From: Cryptosporangium arvum DSM 44712
Lineage (GTDB): Bacteria; Actinomycetota; Actinomycetes; Mycobacteriales; Cryptosporangiaceae
Direction: 5' to 3'
Assembly (NCBI RefSeq): GCF_000585375.1
Contig: NZ_KK073874.1
Location: 4,216,001 to 4,280,000, forward strand
Length of the DNA: 64,000 nt
The notes under the pieces are model-generated. The model ran no database searches, was not told where the DNA came from, and saw nothing but the letters and a program-made list of their open reading frames with translations. The translations under genes and the position numbers were made by a program. The first letter of the stretch is position 1. Each line of letters begins with the position of its first letter. Shown here one piece after another: positions 41,612-50,228 of this stretch.

Positions 41612-42604
41612 TTGGGGGCGGACCACCGGGTCACAATCTACGAGGTCGCCGAGCGCGCGCAGGTCAGCATCTCGACGGTCTCGAACGTGCTGAACAAACC
41701 CGACCGGGTCAGCCCGGCCACCCGGGCCCGCGTGCTCGCCGCCGCCGACGAGCTCGGCTTCGTGCCGAAGGCGCAGGCGGTCAGCCTCGCGCGGCGGACC
41801 ACCGGGCGGATCGGCGTGATGGCCCCGTTCACCGCGTACGGGTCGTACCTGCGCCGGTTGGCCGGGGTGCTGTCGGCCGCGGCCGAACTGGAGATCGACG
41901 TCGTCGTGTTCGACCACGAGTCGGCCGCGTCGGCGTCGTCGCCGGTCCTGGCGAGCATGCCGATCCACGGGAGGCTGGACGGGCTGATCGTGATGGGCCT
42001 GCCGATCGAGGACGCGATCGCCGAGCGGCTGCGCGAGCGGCGGCTGGCGACGGTGGTGGTCGACGCCGGCAGCGCCCTGTTCAGCCGGGTCATGGTCGAC
42101 GACAACGAGGGGGGCCGGCTGGCCGCGGCGCACCTGCGCGACCGGGGGCACCGCCGCGTCGGGTACCTGCTGGAGGCCCAGGCCTCGGACTACGAGTCGC
42201 AGGCGATCAAGCGGCTGGCCGGCTTCGAGCAGGTGCTGACCGCGGCCGGCGGCGAGGTCGTGGTGGCGACCAGCGAGAACTCGGTCGACGGCGCCCGGCG
42301 GGCGGCGTCCGCCCTGCTGGGGGCCGCGAACCGGCCGACCGCCGTGATGGCCCACCACGACCTGCTCGCGGTCGGGGTGCTCCTGGCCGCGCGCGACCGA
42401 GGGCTGCGCGTCCCGGCGGACGTGGCCGTGATGGGCTTCGACGACGGCGAGAGCGCGACCGCGGCCGACCTGACCACCGTCCGCCAGCCGTTCGAGGAGT
42501 CGGGCCGTGCGGCGCTGAACATCCTCCTCGGGCACGTCGACGGCTCGCGCGTCCGGTCGACGACGGTGCTCGACGTCCAGGTGATCGAGCGCTCCACGAC
42601 CTGA
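41612..42604 (+). CDS. LacI-family transcriptional regulator
   Basis: A 330-residue repressor. The helix-turn-helix is VTIYEVAERAQVSISTVSNV with hinge-helix SPATRARVLAAADELGFVP, and the periplasmic-binding-like effector domain follows (RIGVMAPF through DVAVMGFDDGE). The start appears to be TTG at 41612, since the domain begins only eight residues later and no ATG or GTG is better placed; this is unusual but plausible. It regulates itself and the ABC importer downstream through the two matching operators at 41558 and 42652. Confidence 0.9.
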   Translation: MGADHRVTIYEVAERAQVSISTVSNVLNKPDRVSPATRARVLAAADELGFVPKAQAVSLARRTTGRIGVMAPFTAYGSYLRRLAGVLSAAAELEIDVVVFDHESAASASSPVLASMPIHGRLDGLIVMGLPIEDAIAERLRERRLATVVVDAGSALFSRVMVDDNEGGRLAAAHLRDRGHRRVGYLLEAQASDYESQAIKRLAGFEQVLTAAGGEVVVATSENSVDGARRAASALLGAANRPTAVMAHHDLLAVGVLLAARDRGLRVPADVAVMGFDDGESATAADLTTVRQPFEESGRAALNILLGHVDGSRVRSTTVLDVQVIERSTT

Positions 42605-42651
42605 ACACGCTGGTGCGATACCGGCGTGGGTCGGTCGTCGTCGTTGATAAA

Positions 42652-42676
42652 AGTGCTTTTATAGAAACGCTTGACA
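42652..42676 (+). promoter_or_regulatory. LacI-type operator overlapping -35 of the sugar importer
   Basis: AGTGCTT-N6-AAACGCT (42652-42671) matches the site in front of the lacI-family gene. It is immediately joined to TTGACA (42671-42676), a consensus -35 hexamer, so repressor binding would block RNA polymerase. A clear -10 was not identified. The pocket ATAAAAGTGCTTTTAT at 42647-42662 is itself a perfect seven-base inverted repeat with two spacer bases. Confidence 0.7.
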
Positions 42677-42754
42677 GCGTATCGCGCGATGCGGTTTCGT
42701 GCTTGTTACGCGAGCGCGGCGTGTTCCCCGCTCTTCCTTCCCTGGAGGCCTGAC

Positions 42755-44110
42755 GTGGCTTACAGATCCATCCGTCGACCGTGGCTCGCCGCCCTGACTC
42801 TCACCGGGCTCCTCGCGGCCGCCGCCTGCAGCGCGCCCGGGGGAGACGGCGGCAACACCGAGGCGAGCGCCAGTGCGGCGCCGGTGACCAACGCGACCTG
42901 CGGCACCGACCCGATCACGATGGAGGGGTACTTCGAGACCGGCTTCCCGCTGCCGAAGGCCCTCACCGCCGAGTTCACCAAGCAGTTCCCGAACGTCACC
43001 TGGGACATCCGCGAGGACCAGTTCGCGGTGATCACCCAGAACGCGCCGCGGGTGCTGGCCGACGACCCGCCGGACCTGATGCGCCTGCCGCAGGTCTCCG
43101 AGCTCACCAAGGACGGCCTGCTCAAGAACCTCGACGGGTACGCCAAGGGCTTCGGCTGGGACAAGTGGCCGGCCTCGCAGCTCGAGCAGATGCGGGTGAC
43201 CGCGAGCGGCGAACGGGGCGACGGCCCCCTCTACGCGATGGGCCTGAACTTCAGCATGACCGGCGTCTTCTACAACAAGAAGCTCGCCGCGCAGATCGGC
43301 ATGACCCAGCCGCCGACCACGCTGGCCGAGTTCGACGCGGTGCTGCAGAAGGCCAAGGCCGCCGGGCTGGTGCCGATCAACCAGTTCAACGGCGGCGCGA
43401 CCGGCGGCCTGGCGTTCCCGCTGCAGAACCTGATGGCCGCGTACGGTGATCCGGCCGCGATCAACGACTGGATCTACCAGAAAGCCGGCGCCACCATCGA
43501 CACGCCGACGAACCTGCAGGCCACCCAGCACCTCCAGCGCTGGCTGAAGGCCGGCTACTTCGCGCCCGACATCAACTCGCAGGACTACGCGACGATGATG
43601 AGCCGCTTCATCGGCGGCAAGAACCTGTTCATCTTCGACGGCGACTGGGAGTCGGGCAACCTCGACAAGCAGATGGCCGGCAACGTCGGCTTCTTCCTGA
43701 TGCCCTCGGCGAAGGCCGGCGGCACGCAGGCCGCGATGTCCGCCCCGCTGACGTTCGGCATCGGCAGCAAATCGAAGAACGCCGACTGCGCCGCGTTCTT
43801 CCTCAACTGGGTCGCCACCAACCAGCAGGCCCGCGACATCGACGTGAAGGTCGGCGGATCGCACCCGATGGGCCCGGCCGACGCCTACATGCCCGCGGTC
43901 GCGAAGGACACCGTCACCGCGGCCACGCTCGACGCCGGCGCCACCATCGGCGAGGACAACGGCGCGATGGACTTCATCGCCAACGCCACCGGCGCGATCT
44001 ACGCGAAGAGCTGGACCCCGCAGCTGCAGAAGCTGGCCGCCGACCAGCAGACGCCCGAGGAACTGCTGAAGTCGGTGCAGAAGGACTACGAGAGCCAGGT
44101 CAAGCGCTGA
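42755..44110 (+). CDS. Sugar ABC importer substrate-binding lipoprotein
   Basis: A 451-residue family 1 binding protein from GTG 42755 (CTGGAGG six bases upstream). Signal peptide with lipobox LAAAACSAP, then the two-lobe fold: PITMEGYFETGFPLPKALTA, LKNLDGYAKGFGWDKWP, NFSMTGVFYNKKL, and KNLFIFDGDWESG. These capture mono- or oligosaccharides for CUT1-type importers. The stop codon overlaps the first permease gene (TGATG). Confidence 0.92.
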   Translation: MAYRSIRRPWLAALTLTGLLAAAACSAPGGDGGNTEASASAAPVTNATCGTDPITMEGYFETGFPLPKALTAEFTKQFPNVTWDIREDQFAVITQNAPRVLADDPPDLMRLPQVSELTKDGLLKNLDGYAKGFGWDKWPASQLEQMRVTASGERGDGPLYAMGLNFSMTGVFYNKKLAAQIGMTQPPTTLAEFDAVLQKAKAAGLVPINQFNGGATGGLAFPLQNLMAAYGDPAAINDWIYQKAGATIDTPTNLQATQHLQRWLKAGYFAPDINSQDYATMMSRFIGGKNLFIFDGDWESGNLDKQMAGNVGFFLMPSAKAGGTQAAMSAPLTFGIGSKSKNADCAAFFLNWVATNQQARDIDVKVGGSHPMGPADAYMPAVAKDTVTAATLDAGATIGEDNGAMDFIANATGAIYAKSWTPQLQKLAADQQTPEELLKSVQKDYESQVKR

Positions 44111-45018
44111 TGGCGCAACCTGTCACCGGGCGGCGCGCACGAGCGCGCCGCCCGCGGCGCTCCTGGGTGGGGTGGCTGTTCGCCGCACCCGCGGTGCTCG
44201 TCTACGCCACGTTCGTGCTGCGCCCGCTGCTGCTCACCGTGCAGTACTCGTTCTACGAGTGGAACGGGATCGGCGCGAGCACGTGGGTGGGCCTGGACAA
44301 CTACCGGCGCCTGGTGACCGACCCGGAGCTGTTCGCGACGATCCTGCACGCGCTCGAGCTGATCCTGTTCTTCAGCCTGATCCCGGTGCTGCTGGGGCTG
44401 TTCGTCGCGGCCGCGATCCGGGGCATCGCCACCAGCCGCCTGGCCACCGTGGCCCGCACCGTGCTCTTCCTGCCCCAGGTCATCCCGCTGGTGGCGGCCG
44501 GCATCATGTGGAGCTGGCTGCTCTCGTCCACCGGTCTGGTCAACGCGCTGCTCTCCGGCGTCGGGCTCGACCGGGTGACCCGGGCCTGGCTCGGCGACTT
44601 CGACACCGCGCTGCCGGCCGTCGGCATCATCGGGGCCTGGGTGCTGGTCGGCCTGTGCACGCTGCTGCTGCTCGCGGGCATGAGCAAGATCGACCCCGCG
44701 CTCTACGAGGCGGCCCGCCTGGACGGCGCCGGCCCGATCCGCGAGTTCGTCTCGATCACGCTGCCGAGCCTCCGCCAGGAGATCGGCGTGTGCGTCACGG
44801 TCACCGTGATCGCGGCGCTCGCGAGCTTCGACATCATCTTCGTTTCCACCCAGGGCGGTCCCGGCGGGGCCACGTCGGTACCGGGCCTGGAGATCTACTA
44901 CCTCGCGTTCTCCGAGCGCGAGATCGGCATGGCCTCGGCCCTCGCCGTGACCCTGGTGGTGCTCGTGCTCGCCTGTGTCCTGCCCATCCAGCGCTTCACC
45001 CGGGACGGTTCGCGGTGA
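44110..45018 (+). CDS. Sugar ABC importer permease, MalF type
   Basis: A 302-residue permease with six helices. RPRRSWVGWLFAAPAVLVYATFVLRPL is a typical start for this group, and the EAA loop contacting the ATPase reads YEAARLDGAGPIREFVSITLP. No ATPase gene is present in the operon; actinomycete CUT1 importers usually share the common MsiK ATPase encoded elsewhere. It overlaps both neighbours by a few bases. Confidence 0.93.
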   Translation: MAQPVTGRRARARRPRRSWVGWLFAAPAVLVYATFVLRPLLLTVQYSFYEWNGIGASTWVGLDNYRRLVTDPELFATILHALELILFFSLIPVLLGLFVAAAIRGIATSRLATVARTVLFLPQVIPLVAAGIMWSWLLSSTGLVNALLSGVGLDRVTRAWLGDFDTALPAVGIIGAWVLVGLCTLLLLAGMSKIDPALYEAARLDGAGPIREFVSITLPSLRQEIGVCVTVTVIAALASFDIIFVSTQGGPGGATSVPGLEIYYLAFSEREIGMASALAVTLVVLVLACVLPIQRFTRDGSR

Positions 45019-45839
45019 TCGTCAAGCGGGGGGAGACGGTGACCGGGCGCGTCCTGCTCGTGCTGCTGATGGCCGTCACCATCATCCCGTTCGTCAGCCT
45101 CTTCGTCACCGCGCTGCACCCGTCGGGCACCTACCCGTCCGGGCTGGCCTGGCCCGAGAGCCCGCAGTGGGGCAACTTCGTCGACGCGTTCCAGGTCGCG
45201 AACATGGGCGCGCTGCTGGTCTCCAGCGGCCTGATCGTGCTCGGCGTCGTGCCGATCTCGCTGGTGTTCGGCACCATGGCCGGCTTCGCGTTCGGCCACC
45301 TGCGGATGCCCGGCCACCGGATCGGGTTCCTCGCGTTCGTCCTCGGCCTCACGCTGCCGTTCGAGGGCATCATCACGCCGCTCTACTACCAGGTCCGCGA
45401 CCTCGGGCTGCTCAACACCCGGTGGGCGATCATCCTCCCGCTGATCGGCCTGTTCATGCCGTTCTCGGTGGTGTGGATGCGGGCCCACTTCACCACGATG
45501 CCCGAGGAGCTCTCGGAGGCCGCCCGCATCGACGGCGCGAGCACCTGGCAGCTGTTCTGGCGGGTGCACGTCCCGCTGGCCATGCCCGCCCTCTCGTCGC
45601 TGGCGATCCTGCTGTTCCTCTGGACGTGGAACCAGTTCCTGCTGGCCATCGTGCTCGTCGACGACCCGGCCAAGCGGACGATGGCCGGTGCGCTCGGCGC
45701 GTTCCAGGGGCAGTGGGGCACCAACATCCCGCTGCTCTGCGCCGGAGCGCTGCTGATCCTCGTCCCGACGCTCGCGGTGTTCCTCGTCTTCCAGCGTCGT
45801 TTCGTCGCGGCGCTGCTCCAGGGCTCGAGCAAAGGGTGA
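45015..45839 (+). CDS. Sugar ABC importer permease, MalG type
   Basis: A 274-residue permease from GTG 45015. Family features are the first helix (VLLVLLMAVTIIPFVSLFVT), GTMAGFAFGHLRMPG, and the EAA loop SEAARIDGASTWQLFWRVHVP. It forms the channel together with the preceding MalF-type protein. Its stop overlaps the GTG start of the esterase gene. Confidence 0.93.
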   Translation: MIVKRGETVTGRVLLVLLMAVTIIPFVSLFVTALHPSGTYPSGLAWPESPQWGNFVDAFQVANMGALLVSSGLIVLGVVPISLVFGTMAGFAFGHLRMPGHRIGFLAFVLGLTLPFEGIITPLYYQVRDLGLLNTRWAIILPLIGLFMPFSVVWMRAHFTTMPEELSEAARIDGASTWQLFWRVHVPLAMPALSSLAILLFLWTWNQFLLAIVLVDDPAKRTMAGALGAFQGQWGTNIPLLCAGALLILVPTLAVFLVFQRRFVAALLQGSSKG

Positions 45840-46720
45840 TCAACACCAGCGTCTACACCGACGAACAGCGCCGCCACTTCCTGCGCTACACCCGCACCCG
45901 GCAGTGGCCGATGCTCGGGCGCTTCCCGGTCGCGGCGCCCCGGCACACCGAGCTGCTCGCGGGCATGCTCTCGTGCCCGGTCGCGGTCGTCGAGGACCTG
46001 ATCGCGTCGCTGGCGGACGAGGCGCGGGCCACGGCGGCGGAGCTGCTGCGCGACGAGACCTACCGGGCCGCGCTCGGGTCGCTGCCGTACCGGCCCGGCG
46101 ACCGGGTCGTCGCCGTCGGCGACTCGATCACCGCCGACCGGCTCGGCTGGTTCGAACTGCTCCGGACCTCGCTCGAGCTCGGCGGCGCCGACGGCCCCAC
46201 GCTGGTGAACCTGAGCGTGAGCGGCGACACGACCGCCGACGTGATCGAACGGTTCGACCTGCTGCAGGCGGCCGAGCCGAGCCGGGTGCTGCTCATGCTC
46301 GGCACCAACGACGCCCGCGCGCACGGGCGGGCCGGCGGCTACCGGATGGCCACCACCGCGGAGACCGGGCGCAACCTGCGCGCGCTGCGCCACCTGATCA
46401 CCCGCGACCTCGGCGCGGACGTCACGATGATCACCCCGACCGCGGTCGACCAGGCCCGGGTCGACGCGACGTTCGCCGACGCCCCCGTGCACTGGAGCGC
46501 GTCCGCGGTGGCCGAGATCGCGGCCGCCGTCCGGGACACCGACCCCGGCGCGGTCGACCTGCACGAGGCCACGCGCACCGCGGCGCCGGGCCACCTCCAG
46601 GACGACGGGGTCCACCCGACCGTGGCCGGGCAGCGGTTCATCCTGACCCACCTGCTCGAACACCTCGCCGCGCCGACGCGCCACGGGAGCGGTTGGGGGG
46701 CGGCCGCCCCCTCGTCTTGA
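45836..46720 (+). CDS. SGNH/GDSL hydrolase
   Basis: A 294-residue esterase-like protein with GTG start at 45836 inside the permease stop. Block I is VVAVGDSITADRLGW (nucleophile Ser), block II glycine in VSGDTTADVI, block III LMLGTNDAR, and block V DDGVHPTVAG. A helical N-terminal extension of about 85 residues precedes the catalytic fold. With no signal peptide it acts inside the cell, so it probably removes acyl groups (for example acetate) from sugars brought in by the importer. Same operon, same LacI control. Confidence 0.9.
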   Translation: MINTSVYTDEQRRHFLRYTRTRQWPMLGRFPVAAPRHTELLAGMLSCPVAVVEDLIASLADEARATAAELLRDETYRAALGSLPYRPGDRVVAVGDSITADRLGWFELLRTSLELGGADGPTLVNLSVSGDTTADVIERFDLLQAAEPSRVLLMLGTNDARAHGRAGGYRMATTAETGRNLRALRHLITRDLGADVTMITPTAVDQARVDATFADAPVHWSASAVAEIAAAVRDTDPGAVDLHEATRTAAPGHLQDDGVHPTVAGQRFILTHLLEHLAAPTRHGSGWGAAAPSS

Positions 46721-46750
46721 TCCGGGGGCGCACGCGCCGATCAGAACGGC

Positions 46751-48166
46751 ATGAGTGCCCGCAGAACCGCGATCTTCCTCACCCTCGTTGTCCTCGGCGT
46801 CACGGCGAGCGTCCTCTCCTACGCCACCGCCGCCGGTTCCGTCGGCTACCTCCTCGGTTACGCCGTCGTCGTCGGGCTCGCGTGGCGCTCGGCGGTACGC
46901 CGCCGCCGCCCCGACCGCGGGCCGGGCATCCTGATCGCGGCCGCGATCACCCTGTGGATGACCGGTGACCTGATCGAGGCCGTGCAGTACTACTTCTTCA
47001 CCGTCCCCCCGGTCGGGCCGTCCGACGTCTGCTGGCTCGGTGGTTACCCGCTGCTCGCGGTCGCGCTCATCCAGATGGCGCGCCGGCGGGCCCCGGGCCA
47101 GCTGCGTGGCGCGGTGCTCGACGGCGCCACGCTCACGATGGCCGGGGCCATGCTGAGCTGGCAGTTCCTGATCTCGCCCCTGCTCGGTTCGGGCGAGAGC
47201 CTGGCGACCTCGGTGGTGCCGGCGCTCTACCCCGTGGCCGACGTCGTCCTGCTGGCCGGTGTCCTGATCATCGCGCTCTCCCCGGGTGGCCGGGGCCGGC
47301 CGACCCAGTTCCTGCTCGGCGGCGTCACCGTGTACCTGGCGGTGGACCTGGGGTACAACCTGCTGCCCTACGTGGTGTCCTACGACCTGGTGGCCCGGCT
47401 CGGCCCGCTGGTGCTGGCCGGCAACGGGCTACTCGTCGCGGCCCTGCTCCACCCGGCCGGCGCCGAGCTGCTCCGCCCCGGCGCGCGGCTGCGGACGCTG
47501 CACGCGGCGCGCGTGCTGTTCCTCGGCTGCGCGCTGATGACCGCCCCGACGCTGGCGATCCTGCGATCGGACCCGGGCGGCACCGAGGCGGCGGCGCTGG
47601 CCGCGACGGCCGCCTGCGCCGCGTTCATCCTCGCCCGGTTCACCACCGCCGTGCGCGAGCAGGAGCGGAGCCAGGCCCAGCTGGCCTACCAGGCTCACCA
47701 CGACCCGCTGACCGGGCTGGCGAACCGGACGGTGCTCCACGACCGGCTCGGTGAGACCGGGGAGCCGGTGGCCGTCCTCTACCTCGACCTGGACGGGTTC
47801 AAGGAGGTCAACGACCGGCTCGGGCACGAGGCCGGCGACGCCGTGCTCCAGGCCGTGGCCACCCGGCTCTCGGCCGCGGTCCGGCAGACCGACCTGGTCT
47901 CCCGCCTGGGCGGGGACGAGTTCGTGCTGCTCTGCCCGGGCGCCACCGAGGCCGACGCGATCGAGCTCGCCGAGCGGGTGCTGAGCGACGTCGCCGAGCC
48001 GGTTCCGTACCGGGGCGAGCTCCTGCACGTCGGCGTCAGCATCGGCATCGCCTCCCGGTCCGACGCGGCCGATTCGGCGCCGGTCGCGCTGCTCCGCTCG
48101 GCCGACAGCGCGATGTACGACGCGAAACGGCTCGGGCGCGGGCACTGGGTGCTGGCCGCCGCGTGA
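46751..48166 (+). CDS. Membrane-bound GGDEF protein (diguanylate cyclase)
   Basis: A 471-residue protein with eight or nine membrane helices in 1-300 and a C-terminal GGDEF domain. The domain starts HHDPLTGLANRTVLHDRL, has VLYLDLDGFKEVNDRLGHEAGD and the intact active site RLGGDEFVLL, so synthesis of c-di-GMP is expected. No EAL domain follows, and there is no RxxD inhibition motif in the usual place just before GGDEF (the preceding residues are RQTDLVSRL, with RQTD close to it). No partner gene is visible. Confidence 0.93.
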   Translation: MSARRTAIFLTLVVLGVTASVLSYATAAGSVGYLLGYAVVVGLAWRSAVRRRRPDRGPGILIAAAITLWMTGDLIEAVQYYFFTVPPVGPSDVCWLGGYPLLAVALIQMARRRAPGQLRGAVLDGATLTMAGAMLSWQFLISPLLGSGESLATSVVPALYPVADVVLLAGVLIIALSPGGRGRPTQFLLGGVTVYLAVDLGYNLLPYVVSYDLVARLGPLVLAGNGLLVAALLHPAGAELLRPGARLRTLHAARVLFLGCALMTAPTLAILRSDPGGTEAAALAATAACAAFILARFTTAVREQERSQAQLAYQAHHDPLTGLANRTVLHDRLGETGEPVAVLYLDLDGFKEVNDRLGHEAGDAVLQAVATRLSAAVRQTDLVSRLGGDEFVLLCPGATEADAIELAERVLSDVAEPVPYRGELLHVGVSIGIASRSDAADSAPVALLRSADSAMYDAKRLGRGHWVLAAA

Positions 48167-48210
48167 CGCCCGCTTGACCGTGCCCCGAGGGCACGGTTGA
48201 GGATCACCGC

Positions 48211-48927
48211 ATGACGTGGAGCACGCGCCAGCTCGCGGATCTGGCGGGCACGACGGTCAAGGCGGTCCGGTACTACCACGAGGTCGGGTTGCTGGAGGAA
48301 CCCGAGCGGGCCGCCAACGGGTACAAGCAGTACGGCGTGCGTCACCTCGTGCGGGTGCTGCGCATCAAGCGGCTGGTCGACCTGGGCCTGCCGCTGGCGC
48401 AGATCGCCGACCTCGGCGAGGCCGACGACCGGCCCGAGAGCGCACTGCGCGTGCTCGACGCCGAGCTGGCCGCGACCATCGAACGACTCCAGCGGGTCCG
48501 GGCCGAGCTCGCCGTGATCCTCGGCGAGCGGGCCCCGTTCGACCTGCCCGAAGGCTTCGGGACGATCGGCGGCAACCTGCCCGACGCCGATCGCGCGCTG
48601 ATCCTCATCTACTCGCGCGTGTTCGACCCGGCGGGCATGGTGGCGCTCCGCGAGATGGTGCGCACGTCCGACCTGGAGCCCGAGGCGCGGGCCCTGGAAA
48701 GCCTGCCCCCGGACGCCGACGAGAGCCTCCGGCAGGAGGTCGCGGAGGCCTACGCGGCCCGGACCGAACAGATGCTGGCCGAGCACCCGGCCGTCGCCGG
48801 GCTGCGCGCGAAGGCCCCGCGCGGGTTCTCGTTCGCCGACGAGGTCATCAACCGGGCCCTGCACGAGCTCTACAACCCGGCCCAGCTCGACGTGCTGCAC
48901 CGCGTCAACCGAATCCTGAACTCCTGA
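48211..48927 (+). CDS. MerR-family transcriptional regulator
   Basis: A 238-residue regulator. The DNA-binding domain reads STRQLADLAGTTVKAVRYYH and EVGLLEEPERAANGYKQYGV then HLVRVLRIKRLVDLGLPLAQI. The long C-terminal helical domain with LPEGFGTIGGNLPDADRALI resembles MerR proteins that respond to organic ligands, not metals; no cysteine cluster is present. The CPBP protease gene starts 16 bases downstream and is likely its partner or target. Confidence 0.9.
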   Translation: MTWSTRQLADLAGTTVKAVRYYHEVGLLEEPERAANGYKQYGVRHLVRVLRIKRLVDLGLPLAQIADLGEADDRPESALRVLDAELAATIERLQRVRAELAVILGERAPFDLPEGFGTIGGNLPDADRALILIYSRVFDPAGMVALREMVRTSDLEPEARALESLPPDADESLRQEVAEAYAARTEQMLAEHPAVAGLRAKAPRGFSFADEVINRALHELYNPAQLDVLHRVNRILNS

Positions 48928-48943
48928 AGGAGAGCCCCTCTTC

Positions 48944-49624
48944 ATGCAGCCTTCCGTCGTCACCCGCGCCCGGCCCGGGTGGCCCGAGGTCCTCGTCGGC
49001 GCGCTCGCCTACCTGGTCGCCATCGTCGTCACCGTCGTCCTGTTACGCGCCATCCCCGACGACCAGGACGTCTTCTCCGGGCTCGCCGCGCTCGCGCTCT
49101 CCGGCGTGATCGGGCTGGCCGCGTTCGCCGCGGCGTTCGTGATCCGCATCCGCACGCTCGCCCCCTTCGGCTTCCGCCGCACCACCGGGAAGTGGCTGCT
49201 CGCCGGGGCCGGCGGCGGTCTGCTGTGCTTCCTGCTCGGCCTGGTGGTGTCGGGTCTCTACGTGGCGTTCACCGGGGACTCGGAGAACATCCAGGCCGAC
49301 TACCAGTCGGCGGCCGACGGCGGCGCGCTGGCCCTCGTCGCCACGCTGCTGTTCGGTGCGGTCCTCACGCCCCTCGGCGAGGAGTCCTACTTCCGCGGGG
49401 TGCTCGCCAACGGGCTGGAGCGCTACGGGCCCTGGGTCAGCGTGCTGGTCAGCGCGGCGGTCTTCGCGGTCGCGCACGGTATCAACCCGGTGATGCCGGT
49501 CGCGTTCACGGTCGGCGTCGTCACCGCTCTGCTGTTCCGGCGGACCGGGTCGCTGTGGCCGGGAGTGTTCGTGCACGCGGTCAACAACGCGCTCGCGGCG
49601 ACCGTGCCGTTGTTCTTCAGCTAG
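48944..49624 (+). CDS. CPBP-family intramembrane metalloprotease
   Basis: A 226-residue protein with six to seven membrane helices. The catalytic motifs are LGEESYFRGVLANGL (EExxxR), the second His in VAHGINPVMPV and the third in FVHAVNNALAA. The family includes Rce1-like and Abi-type bacteriocin self-immunity proteases. GAAGGAGAG gives a strong ribosome site before ATG 48944. Probably cotranscribed with the MerR gene. Confidence 0.9.
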   Translation: MQPSVVTRARPGWPEVLVGALAYLVAIVVTVVLLRAIPDDQDVFSGLAALALSGVIGLAAFAAAFVIRIRTLAPFGFRRTTGKWLLAGAGGGLLCFLLGLVVSGLYVAFTGDSENIQADYQSAADGGALALVATLLFGAVLTPLGEESYFRGVLANGLERYGPWVSVLVSAAVFAVAHGINPVMPVAFTVGVVTALLFRRTGSLWPGVFVHAVNNALAATVPLFFS

Positions 49625-49641
49625 GCCCGCCCGGCGAGCCG

Positions 49642-49968
49642 GTGTCCGGCCCGCTGGGCTACGCCCACCGCACGATGGTCAACGTCTTTCTCCACCGGTG
49701 CCGGCGTGCGGCGGATCTGCCGGTCGAACACGTTCCGGACGCCGGCCGCGACGACGATGCGCCGGCTGCGGTCGACTCCGCGGCGGCCACCCGGCAGGTT
49801 CTCGCCGGGCTGCCGCCGACACAACGCGCGGCGATCGCCCTGCGCTACTTCGCGGACCTGCCCGACGAGGAGATCGGCCGGCTGCTCGGGTGCACCCCGC
49901 GGACCGTGCGGTCGCAGGTGTCCCGGGGGCTGGCCGCGCTTCGTCGGCGATGGGCGGCAGAGAGGTGA
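49642..49968 (+). pseudogene. Truncated ECF sigma factor (SigE-like), region 2 mostly missing
   Basis: The frame from GTG 49642 gives 108 residues. It begins in the middle of a SigE-type sigma factor (GYAHRTMVNVFLHRCRRAAD, the end of region 2), then has an intact region 4: LAGLPPTQRAAIALRYFADL and EEIGRLLGCTPRTVRSQVSR. The DNA-melting and core-binding N-terminal part of about 60 residues is absent in all frames upstream, where the CPBP gene ends only 18 bases earlier. A deletion removed the start of the gene. It could still bind DNA but not act as a full sigma factor. Confidence 0.7.
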
Positions 49969-50228
49969 AACCCGTGCAGGACGACGATCGGGACCTGTTG
50001 CTCGCCGCGGAGTGGAACCTGCCGTTGACGGACGAGTTCGTCGCGGCGGGTCGCCGCGGGACGCGGCGTCGGCGGCTGCTGAGCCGGGCCGCGCCGGCTG
50101 GGCACGCCCGGGCGCTCGCCGATCTCACGGAGTTGCTGTGCGGACCGGCCGCGGTCAACGCTGCCGTCAGCGCCCGGACCAGGTACGGCGCTCGGTGGCC
50201 TAGGTCGCCCCCACGGTCTTCTCGATGA
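49965..50228 (+). pseudogene. Short ORF after sigma remnant, probable anti-sigma gene fragment
   Basis: A GTG at 49965 overlaps the sigma-remnant stop, as expected for a coupled anti-sigma gene. The first 40 codons (DDRDLLLAAEWNLPL then a basic [16 protein letters not shown]) resemble the cytoplasmic start of membrane proteins that commonly follow SigE-type genes. The hydrophobic helix that should come next is missing and the remaining codons are low quality, ending inside the convergent glycosyltransferase gene. Read as a remnant of the same deletion event. Confidence 0.4.
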
